This document shows, in pieces, positions 8,510 to 16,236 of a stretch of DNA of 64,000 nt (positions are counted from its first letter, which is position 1; each line of letters opens with the position of its first letter). The notes beneath the pieces are model-generated. The model did not search any database, was not told the origin of the DNA, and saw nothing but the letters and a program-made list of their open reading frames with translations. The position numbers and the translations under genes are program-made. The stretch lies in the NCBI RefSeq assembly GCF_000336615.1, contig NZ_AOLW01000024.1, positions 72,444 through 136,443 of the forward strand. The letters are read 5' to 3'. The stretch is from Haloarcula amylolytica JCM 13557. Lineage in GTDB: Archaea > Halobacteriota > Halobacteria > Halobacteriales > Haloarculaceae.

Positions 8510-9544
8510 TCACTCCTCGGGCGATGCGACCCGGTCGACACTGAGCGCAGCGGCGACGCCGCCGCCGATAACCGTCGGCAGCAGGTAGCTCCCGACGCGG
8601 TGGATCAGCACCGCAGAGGTGGCGAGGGCGGCCGAAACCGAGGCCGTCGAGACCAGCAGCGTCACGAGTACCGTCTCGATAGCGCCCGACCCGCCGGGAA
8701 GCGGGACGACGCTGGCGATGCTCCCGACGGGAACGACAAGCAGGACGACTTCGACCGGTACCGGTGCCCCAACGGCGTACAGCGACGTCCACAGCGATGC
8801 CGACAGGCAGATCCAGCCAAAGGCCGAGAGCCCGAAGGTCTGGAGGACTGTCCGCCGGTCGGTCGCGATGCGTTCGATGGCCGAAAAGAACCCCGCGATT
8901 CGCGTCTCGATGTTTTCGGCGGACGGCGGTGACCATCGGGGCACGACGGCCGACAGCGCGGCGAGAGTCGGTACAACACCGCGGATGATTGCCGCCTGAA
9001 CGCGGTCCCGGTGTCGCCAGCCCAGGACAGCAGCAGTGGGGATACCGACCGCGAGTACCGCGACAGCACCGGCGGCAAACGCCAGGTTTCGGGTCAACTG
9101 GACCGCACCGGCGGCGACGAACGTGAAGCCGACGATGGCATACCCGACAGACGGCAGGAAGTGGACCGTGTCGACGGTGGCGATAGCCGCCAGCCCGGTC
9201 TCGTACTCGGTGTCGGCGGCCGTCGATATCAACAGCGCGCTCACGGGCTCGCCGCCGGCCTGGCCAAAGGGCGTGACGTTGTTCGAGAACACGGCGGCGA
9301 CGAACACGAGAACGGCAGTGTGTGGCGCCACCGGTGCGCCGAGCGCTCGGAGGACCGTCCACAGCGCCAGCCCCCACGAGACGAGCCAGAGCATGGCGAT
9401 GCCCGCGACAGCGAGAAGCGCCCACGGGTCCGCCGTCGTGAGCGCGTCCAGCGTCTCGTCGATGCCGACAAACCACACCAGCCCCCCAAGGACGGCCAGT
9501 GCTGCCGCGAACCCGACGACCGTCGCCATCCGGTTCCCATCCAT
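8510..9544 (-). CDS. Flippase-like membrane protein (lysylphosphatidylglycerol synthase TM region family, UPF0104)
   Basis: An integral membrane protein of about 344 residues with roughly eight hydrophobic segments, of the LPG synthase transmembrane/flippase-like family that is often linked to lipid or polyprenol-linked sugar transport. Visible family features include NNVTPFGQAGGEPVSALLI in the first third and PLPGGSGAIETVLVTLL near the end; the Gly-rich PGGSG loop is typical. The ATG at 9544 (MDGNRMATVV) is preferred over the open frame reaching to 9658, which would cover the divergent thiL start. The intergenic space with thiL is only 95 bases. The substrate is unknown. Confidence 0.85.
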   Translation of the reverse strand: MDGNRMATVVGFAAALAVLGGLVWFVGIDETLDALTTADPWALLAVAGIAMLWLVSWGLALWTVLRALGAPVAPHTAVLVFVAAVFSNNVTPFGQAGGEPVSALLISTAADTEYETGLAAIATVDTVHFLPSVGYAIVGFTFVAAGAVQLTRNLAFAAGAVAVLAVGIPTAAVLGWRHRDRVQAAIIRGVVPTLAALSAVVPRWSPPSAENIETRIAGFFSAIERIATDRRTVLQTFGLSAFGWICLSASLWTSLYAVGAPVPVEVVLLVVPVGSIASVVPLPGGSGAIETVLVTLLVSTASVSAALATSAVLIHRVGSYLLPTVIGGGVAAALSVDRVASPEE

Positions 9545-9639
9545 GTAGATGGGATTGGCAGTCTCCGGTTTCAACCCACCGACCCTGTCCCGCCGACCGA
9601 TACCCCGAGGGTTTTGCCCCGGGACACCGACGACCGGGT

Positions 9640-10506
9640 ATGGACGAGCGGGCTGCACTCGCCGACCTCGCCGACCGGCTTCCCGACGCGGGCGACGACT
9701 GCGCCGTCGTGGACGGGCAAGTCATCACGACGGATATGCTCCACGAGCGGACGGACTTCCCAGCGGGGACGACCCGCTACACGGCCGGCTGGCGGGCCGT
9801 CGCCGCCTCGCTGTCGGACGTGGCCGCGATGGGAGCCGCCGCGACAGCCGCGGTGGCCGCGTACGGCGCGCCGTCATTCGAGGCGGGTGAACTCGCGGCG
9901 TTCGTCGACGGCGCACAGGACGTGTGTCACGCGGTCGGCGCAGAGTACGTCGGTGGGGATTTAGACAACCACGACGAGTTCACCGTCGCGACGACGGCCA
10001 TCGGGGCGGCCGCGGACCCGATCCGTCGCTCGGGCGCGTCGCCCGGCGACGCAGTCTGTGTCACCGGCACGCTGGGCCGGTCAGCCGCCGCGCTCGAACT
10101 GTTCGACCGGGGTGACACCGACCGGGCGAACGAGCTGTTTCAGTTCGATCCCCGCGTACGTGCGGGCGTCGCGCTCCGACCGCACGCGACGGCGATGATG
10201 GATTCGAGCGACGGGCTGGCCCGCTCGCTGCACCAGTTAGCCGAAGCCAGCGGCTGTGGCTTCGCTGTCGAAGAGCCGCTCCCGATAGACGCGCAAGTCG
10301 ACGCGCTCGCGGAGACTGAGCAGGAGCGGAGAGAGCTGGGCGTGTTCTTCGGCGAGGACTTCGAACTGGTCTGTACGCTGCCCGAATCGGACGTTCCCGA
10401 AGCCAGAGACGCCGTGCCGTGCCCGCTACAGCGGATCGGAACGGTCACCGAGCGCGGGGTCACGCTCGACGGCGAGACGCTTCCGGACCGCGGGTACTCA
10501 CACTGA
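9640..10506 (+). CDS. thiL: Thiamine-monophosphate kinase
   Basis: Phosphorylates thiamine monophosphate to the cofactor thiamine pyrophosphate. The 288-residue protein has the AIR synthase/ThiL fold motifs DDCAVVDG near the N-terminus, VTTDML-type VITTDMLHERTDF, VAASLSDVAAMGA, the central GGD motif EYVGGDLDNHD, MMDSSDGLARSLHQLA and the C-terminal GVFFGEDFELVCTLP. The ATG at 9640 is chosen over an upstream frame that runs antisense to the flippase-like gene. The N-terminus is a little shorter than in bacterial ThiL. Confidence 0.93.
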   Translation: MDERAALADLADRLPDAGDDCAVVDGQVITTDMLHERTDFPAGTTRYTAGWRAVAASLSDVAAMGAAATAAVAAYGAPSFEAGELAAFVDGAQDVCHAVGAEYVGGDLDNHDEFTVATTAIGAAADPIRRSGASPGDAVCVTGTLGRSAAALELFDRGDTDRANELFQFDPRVRAGVALRPHATAMMDSSDGLARSLHQLAEASGCGFAVEEPLPIDAQVDALAETEQERRELGVFFGEDFELVCTLPESDVPEARDAVPCPLQRIGTVTERGVTLDGETLPDRGYSH

Positions 10507-10536
10507 GAATGTCCCGGCCGCGACGCGGGCTGACAG

Positions 10537-11784
10537 TTAGACCGCGCTGATCTCGAACGGAACCGGCGTGAAACAGGCCAGCCCCAGTAGGAACGTAAAC
10601 AGGCCGAGCAGCGCCCGCCGTCGGTCGAGTTCTGTGTCTACTGTCGGTCTGGCCGGACCAGCATACGCGAGTCCGGTGGCGAACAGGCCCCAGAACACCC
10701 ACAGGCCCCAGACGCCGAAACCGACCGGCGGCGGGTCGCGGGTGAAATACAGGTAGCCGGCGAGTGCAAACAGCGCGCCGGGAACAGCGGCGGCGACGGT
10801 CTCCTGCCGCTGTCCGACGATGGACCGCACGATGTGACCGCCGTCGAGTTGCCCGACCGGGAGCAGGTTCAGGAACGTGAAGAACATCCCGGCCCAGCCG
10901 GCGAACACGATCGGGTGGACCGATTCGCCGGGCCCAATCTCGGTCCCGAGTCCCAGCGCGTTCACCAGCGCTTCCAGCGCCTGGAACAGGAGCGGATAGT
11001 TGAACGTGATGATGACGCCGGTGTCGCTGTTTGCCACGCGTTCCGGAACCGTAATCGGGTCTATCGAGAGGCCGATAACGGTAACGACCGTCGTCGCGAC
11101 AAGTCCGGCGAGCGGGCCGGCGACGCCGATGTCGAACAGCGCCGTCCGGTCGGGGATGCGTCCGCGGATGTTGATGACCGCCCCCATCGTCCCCAGATAC
11201 GAGGGGAACGGGATGAAATACGGAAGCGTCACGTCGACGCCGTGATGGCGGGCCGCAGCGTAGTGGCCCAGTTCGTGGATGCCGAGCACGCCGAGCATCG
11301 CGACCACGAACGGCCAGGCCTCGAAAACGCGAACCGGGTCCTCAGCGACCGGGATGTAGTACCAGGCGCTCGCGCCGACGTAGAGGGTCGACGCGATAGT
11401 CGCGAGGAGGAGCCCGATGTTGAGCCACGGGATACCGCCAGTGTCCGTGTCGGCAGGCTCCGCGACCAGTGCGTACTGGTCCGGGCGCGGGTTCAACGCA
11501 CCACCGGTGGCGGTCATCGAGTCACCGGCGCCCGGACCGCCGACGACAGTAGTGCCGCCGTTGCTCGTAGTGGCTGCTGCATCGCCGGATTCCGGGCCGA
11601 GTTCTTCGAGTCGAACGTCGTAGCCCCGCTGTCGAAACAGCGGCCTGAGTTGCTCGACAGCGGCGGCTGGTAGCACTAGCGGGTCGCCGATATACTGGAC
11701 GGTCCCATCCGTCCGCCGCACTGACGAGACGGAGAACACGCCGGCCAGTCGATCAGGCGATGGCGGGTCCGCGGAGCCACTCAT
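10537..11784 (-). CDS. Site-2 protease family (M50) membrane zinc metalloprotease
   Basis: An intramembrane protease of 415 residues. The metal site HELGH lies at residues 170-174 inside a hydrophobic segment, and the partner Asp314 is in LPVGQLDGGHI, as in the S2P family. A soluble N-terminal region of about 130 residues (VQYIGDPLVLPAAAVEQL) precedes the first membrane helix at 140-160. At least six membrane segments can be traced. S2P enzymes cleave membrane-bound substrates such as anti-sigma factors or, in archaea, membrane regulators; the substrate here is unknown. It is convergent with thiL, 30 bases apart. A second, distinct S2P occurs at 16237. Confidence 0.9.
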   Translation of the reverse strand: MSGSADPPSPDRLAGVFSVSSVRRTDGTVQYIGDPLVLPAAAVEQLRPLFRQRGYDVRLEELGPESGDAAATTSNGGTTVVGGPGAGDSMTATGGALNPRPDQYALVAEPADTDTGGIPWLNIGLLLATIASTLYVGASAWYYIPVAEDPVRVFEAWPFVVAMLGVLGIHELGHYAAARHHGVDVTLPYFIPFPSYLGTMGAVINIRGRIPDRTALFDIGVAGPLAGLVATTVVTVIGLSIDPITVPERVANSDTGVIITFNYPLLFQALEALVNALGLGTEIGPGESVHPIVFAGWAGMFFTFLNLLPVGQLDGGHIVRSIVGQRQETVAAAVPGALFALAGYLYFTRDPPPVGFGVWGLWVFWGLFATGLAYAGPARPTVDTELDRRRALLGLFTFLLGLACFTPVPFEISAV

Positions 11785-11834
11785 CAGCTACTCGTAAACG
11801 ATGCGGGCACAAATACTCCGCGAACGATCACACA

Positions 11835-11934
11835 GCTATAGTAGCCATTGAAAATCAATGCACACCTGATCGCACGATGGCAGTGAGATCAGTGTGTAAA
11901 TCGTTTCAATTGTTATAGCAGGTACTATCGTCCA
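11835..11934. repeat. Long imperfect inverted repeat (MITE-like hairpin)
   Basis: Left arm 11835-11875 (ending CACACCTGATCGCAC) pairs imperfectly with right arm 11883-11929 (starting GTGAGATCAGTGTGTAAAT) around a loop of about 7 bases. The region is more A/T-rich than its surroundings and carries no gene. The architecture, two long imperfect arms, fits a non-autonomous transposon derivative or a structured RNA. From memory, very similar sequence recurs in Haloarcula genomes, but this could not be checked here. Confidence 0.6.
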
Positions 11935-11959
11935 AGAACTGTACGCGGGGACCGGTCGT

Positions 11960-12217
11960 CTACGCCGGCTCGATACGCCAGGTGGTCGCGCTCGTGTACG
12001 ACCACTTCTCGACATTGATCTCGGACGCGCTGTCCTTGAGCTTGACCATCAGGGCACCGATCTCCTTCGGGGAGAGACCGACTTCGTCAGCGATGAACTT
12101 GCTCTTGAAATACATCTCGCCGTCACTTGCCTTCTCTGCGAGGAACGACTTCAGTCGCTCTTCTTTGGAGGGCTCTTCCTCGCCGGAGGGCGTTGCGGTA
12201 GCGCTCATCTTTGTCAC
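11960..12217 (-). CDS. Small winged-helix-like protein (DUF7123-type)
   Basis: An 85-residue acidic protein (82 if it starts at the second in-frame ATG, 12208, MSATATPSGEEE). A disordered acidic N-terminus is followed by a compact domain with FIADEVGLSPKEIGALMVKL, which looks like a helix-turn-helix recognition unit, and a C-terminal strand pair ending WSYTSATTWRIEP. It resembles conserved haloarchaeal small proteins of the DUF7123 group with no known function. A strong TATA box lies at 12245-12253. The fold suggests DNA or protein binding; this is inference. Confidence 0.8.
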   Translation of the reverse strand: MTKMSATATPSGEEEPSKEERLKSFLAEKASDGEMYFKSKFIADEVGLSPKEIGALMVKLKDSASEINVEKWSYTSATTWRIEPA

Positions 12218-12244
12218 CTCACTTCTTCGTAACCCCGCCGGGAG

Positions 12245-12253
12245 TATATAAAG
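12245..12253 (-). promoter_or_regulatory. TATA box for the DUF7123-type gene
   Basis: On the minus strand the sequence reads CTTTATATA, one of the clearest archaeal TATA boxes in the window. A start of transcription 25 bases downstream would fall near 12222, a few bases before the ATG at 12217, so the transcript would be nearly leaderless. Confidence 0.6.
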
Positions 12254-12627
12254 GAAGGAACCTTCAGGTCACTTCGGTCACTTTCAGGACAAATCGAGCT
12301 AAAACGCATTTTTTACGACCGTTTCAGATTCTTTTAGACATTTCACAAAGCCTTCTTAGACCGTAAATCGGCGCAAGTTTCGTGGTGTTTTGAGCGGTCT
12401 GTGAAAGAGAGATATCACCATCTGTAGCGCCAATATGCGGCGAATTTCACCGTTAGTTTCCCAGAAGCGTCAGACACGCGTCAGCACGTCGGGCACGCGT
12501 CAGACGGACATTCTCGCGGGGACGCGACCGACAGCAATCGCTGTGGGAACCAGAAAGGGCCGACTAGAGAGACAGCAGTCAGTGGCCTTGACAACCCTTA
12601 AGAGTGCATCGCGGTTACGGCGGGCTA
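12254..12627. other. Gene-free, relatively A/T-rich intergenic region before pyrH
   Basis: About 370 bases with no credible gene. The left half (12290-12400) is unusually rich in A/T for this chromosome, with several runs of T. The right half carries the 10-mer CACGCGTCAG twice (12475-12484 and 12494-12503, 19 bases apart) plus a third partial copy GCGTCAGAC at 12467. A TATA-like CCCTTAAGAG at 12595-12604 lies 24-33 bases before the pyrH ATG and is probably its promoter. An open frame from 12435 continues antisense-like into pyrH and is rejected. Confidence 0.5.
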
Positions 12628-13314
12628 ATGAAAGTCGTCGTCTCCATTGGCGGAAGCGTACTGGCCCCGGACCTCGACGCGGACCGGGTCGCCGACTACG
12701 CCGACGCCATCCAGTCGCTCGATGCACAGGGACACACGCTCGGGACCGTCGTCGGCGGCGGACCGACCGCACGCGATTACATCGGGACCGCCCGCGACCT
12801 CGGCGCAAACGAAATCGAGCTCGACCAGCTCGGTATCGCCGTCACGCGGCTGAACGGCCGGCTACTGATCGCCGCCCTGGACGACCGCGCCGCGCCGACA
12901 CCCGCCGAGAGCTACGACGAGGGCCGGGAAGCCATCCGTCGCGGGGACATCCCCGTCCTCGGGGGCATCGTCGCCGCACAGACCACCGACGCCGTGGCGG
13001 CCGCCTTTGCGGAGTACGTCGGCGCGGACCTGCTCGTCTACGCCACGTCTGTCCCGGGCGTCTACAACGCCGACCCGAACGAAGACGACGACGCGACGCG
13101 GTTCGACGAACTCGGTGCGAGCGAACTCGTCGACGTGATCGCCGACATCGAGATGGACGCCGGCAGCAGCGCGCCCGTCGACCTGCTGGCCGCGAAAATC
13201 ATCCAGCGGTCCGGCATCCGGACGATAGTGCTCGACGGTACCGACCCCGAACACGTCGTGCGCGCGGTCGAAGACGGCGAGTTCGACGGGTCCGAGATTC
13301 TTCCGGAGGCATAG
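12628..13314 (+). CDS. pyrH: UMP kinase
   Basis: Phosphorylates UMP to UDP in pyrimidine nucleotide synthesis. The 228-residue protein starts MKVVVSIGGSVLAPDLD, the glycine-rich phosphate loop of the amino-acid-kinase family; later motifs are VVGGGPTARDYI, NEIELDQLGIAVTRLNG, DLLVYATSVPGVYNADP (nucleotide binding) and VDLLAAKIIQRSGI. This is the archaeal PyrH type, which is shorter at the N-terminus than bacterial enzymes. The start follows a TATA-like box by about 25 bases. Its stop TAG is followed without a gap by the ATG of lysS, so the two are probably co-transcribed and translationally coupled. Confidence 0.94.
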   Translation: MKVVVSIGGSVLAPDLDADRVADYADAIQSLDAQGHTLGTVVGGGPTARDYIGTARDLGANEIELDQLGIAVTRLNGRLLIAALDDRAAPTPAESYDEGREAIRRGDIPVLGGIVAAQTTDAVAAAFAEYVGADLLVYATSVPGVYNADPNEDDDATRFDELGASELVDVIADIEMDAGSSAPVDLLAAKIIQRSGIRTIVLDGTDPEHVVRAVEDGEFDGSEILPEA

Positions 13315-14952
13315 ATGGCGGAAGACCCCTACGAGGTCGGCCGCGGCGGCGGCCGAGCCTTCTGGGCCGACTCCGTCGCCGACGCTATCGAGGCGCGCGA
13401 CCCCGACGACCCAATCGTCATCAAGGGCGGCGTCTCCCCGTCTGGCGTCCCCCACATCGGTCACTTCAACGAGATAATGCGGGGCTACTACGTCGCCGAG
13501 GCCCTGCGGGACCGCGGCCACGAAGTCAGACAGGTGTTCACCGCCGACGACAAAGACCGGCTTCGGGCGGTTCCCCGTCAGCTCGCCGACCTCGACTGGA
13601 ACGTCGTCGGCCTCGGCGAGGTCGACGCCGGCGCGCTCGGGCGGAACCTCGGGAAGCCGTACACCGACATCCCGGACCCCTTCGGCTGCTGTGACTCCTA
13701 CGGTGCCCACTTCACGACGCTCCTGCGGAAAAGCGCCGATCTGGTCGGTGTTGACGTGGAGTTCGTCTCGAACACCGAGCTGTACGCCGACGGCGAGTTC
13801 GAACCCGTGACCCGCCGCGTGCTCGAACGCGCCGACCGGGCCCGCGACGTGCTCGCCGAGTACCAGAACAAGGTCGGGGACGACTACGTCCCGTTCCTGC
13901 CCCAGTGCGAGGAGTGCGGCAAGCTCACCGAGGGCGTCACCGAAGTCGACCTCGACGCCGGCGAGGTCGAATACGTCTGTGAGGACGTCGAGGCCGGCGA
14001 CCAGACCATCGAGGGTTGTGGCCACGAGGGGACAGCGACGCTCCGGGACGGAAAGCTCCCGTGGCGCTTCGAGTGGCCCGCCCAGTGGGAAATTCTGGGC
14101 GTCGACTTCGAGCCGTTCGGCAAGGACCACGCCGAGGGCTCCTGGCCCTCCGGCGAGGACGTCGCCGAGAACGTGCTGGACATTCAGCCGCCGGTCCCGA
14201 TGGTGTACGAATGGTTCACGCTCGACGGCGAACCGCTCTCCTCCTCCTCGGGCAACGTCATCACCGTCGACGAGGTGCTGGACATTCTCGAACCGGAGGT
14301 GTTCAAGTACTTCTTCGTGAAGGATCCGCGGAAGCAGCGGGACTTCTCCGTCGAGAACGTCGACCAGCTCGTCGACGAGTTCGACCGGTTCGAGCGGCGC
14401 TACTTCGGGGAAGTCGAGGCCAGCGAGGACGACGCCGAACTCGCCGAGCGGGCCTACCCGATGGTCGTGGACGAACCGCGTGAACAGCGCGTTCGGATCC
14501 CCTACACGTTCGCAGCCGTGCTCGGGATGACCGACGACCCGGAACAGCGGGAGCAGATCGCCCGGAAGGAAGGCCATATCCCCGACGATGCGCCGGAGTG
14601 GGCCGTCGAGCAGGCGCTCGCCCGCGTCGAGCGCGCCCAGGAGTGGGCCAGCCTGACCAACAACGAGTTCAACTACGAACTCAAGCGCGCCGAGATTCCC
14701 GACGTGTCCTTCGACGACGCGACGGCGGCCGCGCTGGACGAGCTGGCCGATTTCATCGCCGAAGGCCACGATGGCGAGGCGATTCAGGCCGAAATATACG
14801 AAACGGCGAAGCGAAACGACATCGACATCGGCGAGTTCTTCTCGGCCGGCTACCGGCTGCTGTTCGACGACACCGAAGGCCCACAGCTCGGAACGTTCAT
14901 CGCGAAACTGGATCAGGAGTTCGTCGTGGATCGCTTCCGTCGGAACGAGTAG
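13315..14952 (+). CDS. lysS: Lysyl-tRNA synthetase, class I
   Basis: Charges tRNA-Lys. The 545-residue enzyme is the class I type found mainly in archaea. The HIGH signature is at residues 47-50 (VPHIGHFNE), and the KMSKS counterpart is SSSSGN at residues 309-314. A cysteine-rich insertion near residues 198-235 (CEECGK ... CEDVEAGDQTIEGCGHEG) probably binds zinc. The C-terminal helical domain binds the anticodon. It begins immediately after the pyrH stop codon. Length and motif spacing are normal for the family, so the gene appears intact. Confidence 0.95.
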   Translation: MAEDPYEVGRGGGRAFWADSVADAIEARDPDDPIVIKGGVSPSGVPHIGHFNEIMRGYYVAEALRDRGHEVRQVFTADDKDRLRAVPRQLADLDWNVVGLGEVDAGALGRNLGKPYTDIPDPFGCCDSYGAHFTTLLRKSADLVGVDVEFVSNTELYADGEFEPVTRRVLERADRARDVLAEYQNKVGDDYVPFLPQCEECGKLTEGVTEVDLDAGEVEYVCEDVEAGDQTIEGCGHEGTATLRDGKLPWRFEWPAQWEILGVDFEPFGKDHAEGSWPSGEDVAENVLDIQPPVPMVYEWFTLDGEPLSSSSGNVITVDEVLDILEPEVFKYFFVKDPRKQRDFSVENVDQLVDEFDRFERRYFGEVEASEDDAELAERAYPMVVDEPREQRVRIPYTFAAVLGMTDDPEQREQIARKEGHIPDDAPEWAVEQALARVERAQEWASLTNNEFNYELKRAEIPDVSFDDATAAALDELADFIAEGHDGEAIQAEIYETAKRNDIDIGEFFSAGYRLLFDDTEGPQLGTFIAKLDQEFVVDRFRRNE

Positions 14953-15004
14953 GGCGGAGTAGGAAGGTCCTACCTGTCCGTAGCAGCCTATTCAGGGGAT
15001 TCTC

Positions 15005-15181
15005 TCAGGGCGACTGTTCCTGCGTGTCGACCCGCTCGAACATCGGTCCGAGACGCTCGTCGTAGCAGTCCTGACAGACGTACGCGTCGATGACGCCCGT
15101 CTCGCTGTGAGTGTGAATCATCGCGTGAACCGTGGCGTCGAACGGAACGGTTTCACCACAGATACCGCAGGTTTCTGGCAT
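15005..15181 (-). CDS. Small zinc-ribbon-like protein, 58 residues
   Basis: A short open frame starting MPETCGICGETVPFDATVH and ending in FERVDTQEQSP. It has two knuckles, CGIC near residues 5-8 and CQDC near residues 36-39, separated by a histidine-containing middle (HAMIHTHSETG), which is the pattern of a treble-clef or zinc-ribbon module. Start and stop are both clear and the codon use matches the chromosome. It lies between lysS (convergent) and the stress-protein gene. Such proteins often bind RNA or act as adaptors; no specific role can be assigned. Confidence 0.75.
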   Translation of the reverse strand: MPETCGICGETVPFDATVHAMIHTHSETGVIDAYVCQDCYDERLGPMFERVDTQEQSP

Positions 15182-15243
15182 TGTCCAGCACCGTCTTGCG
15201 ATACGTTCCCACGATACATAGAACGGGTGGTTCGTCCACCCGC

Positions 15244-16140
15244 TCAGGTCGAACGGGGCGTCACTAGCACGGGGACATCGACAGTTCGGAGCAGTTGGGA
15301 CGTAACACTGCCGAGCAACTGGCGTTTCAGGTTCGAGCGGCCGTGTGACGCCATCACGACGAGGTCGATGTCCCGATCGGAGACGTACTTGCGGATGCCA
15401 GCGGCGACGCCATCGAGCGAGTCCGTCCGTTCCACGGCGGTTTCTACCGCTACGTCCGAAGCCGCCGTTTCGAGTTCGTCGGCGGTTGCTGCGACGGCAT
15501 CACGCCCGTCCGCTTCCAGTCGTTCGATGAACGCCTCGTTCAGCCCGCCAGCGTTGAACGCTCCGCCGGCGGCCTGGATATCGACGACATTGAGAACGTG
15601 AACCAGAGCGTTGTACTGGTCTGCAACCGCCGCGACGTGTCGCGTCGCCGTGTTTGCGGTCTCGCTCCCGTCAGTTGTGACGAGGACTCGTGAGTAGTCG
15701 AATTCGTTCCCTTCCGCCTGTGTTCCGTCCGAAACGACGAGCACGGGCACCGCAGTTCGATGCAGGAGCTGTTCGGTGACACCACCGAGGAGTCGCTTCC
15801 CGAGACCGGTCAGTCCCTGTCGACCGAGGACGATGAGCCCTGCGTCGGTTTCGCGGGCGTACTTGTCGATCTGCACGCTCGGTTTCCCCTCCAGCAATTT
15901 TGTCGTGACGGGCTGGCCGATATCGTCGGCGAGCGACTCGATGTCCGCGAGGACGGACTCGCCGTGTTCGCGGAGGCGTCCGCTCTCGCGGTCCGTTCGC
16001 GTGAGCCTGCGCGCTCGCTGGTCAACGACGTGAACCACCTCGGCAGTCGCGTTGAAGTCCTTAGCCAGTGCGAGGCCACGCCGTGCGGCTGCCGTGGCTT
16101 CGTCGCTCCCGTCGACGGGAATGAGAACGTGGTCGTACAT
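15244..16140 (-). CDS. Universal stress protein, two UspA domains in tandem
   Basis: A 298-residue cytoplasmic protein made of two Usp domains (about residues 1-145 and 150-298), each with a nucleotide-binding-type G-rich loop: GRQGLTGLGKRLLGGVTEQLL region (residues about 107-127) and SHGRSNLKRQLLGSVTS in the second half. Each domain begins with the usual hydrophobic strand (MYDHVLIPVDGSDEA and FDYSRVLVTTDGSETA). Both loops keep the glycines expected for ATP binding. It is divergent from the S2P gene at 16237, with about 95 bases between starts. Confidence 0.92.
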   Translation of the reverse strand: MYDHVLIPVDGSDEATAAARRGLALAKDFNATAEVVHVVDQRARRLTRTDRESGRLREHGESVLADIESLADDIGQPVTTKLLEGKPSVQIDKYARETDAGLIVLGRQGLTGLGKRLLGGVTEQLLHRTAVPVLVVSDGTQAEGNEFDYSRVLVTTDGSETANTATRHVAAVADQYNALVHVLNVVDIQAAGGAFNAGGLNEAFIERLEADGRDAVAATADELETAASDVAVETAVERTDSLDGVAAGIRKYVSDRDIDLVVMASHGRSNLKRQLLGSVTSQLLRTVDVPVLVTPRST

Positions 16141-16236
16141 TGTGTGGTCGTTTGCGGCGCGGTCACTTCACCGTTGGCTGCTGACGGTGTGTCCCAAACC
16201 AAACCCTCTTGCTTGGCTAAACCTAGTTTCGGGTAA

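Noticed and set aside
12435-13694. A 419-codon plus-strand frame overlapping pyrH and the start of lysS.
   Set aside because: Arg-rich out-of-frame translation of pyrH/lysS; no domain and no better start signal.
12862-14769. A 635-codon open frame on the minus strand opposite pyrH and lysS.
   Set aside because: It is the mirror of high-GC codon bias in the real lysS gene. It lacks any recognisable domain while lysS on the other strand has all class I LysRS motifs.
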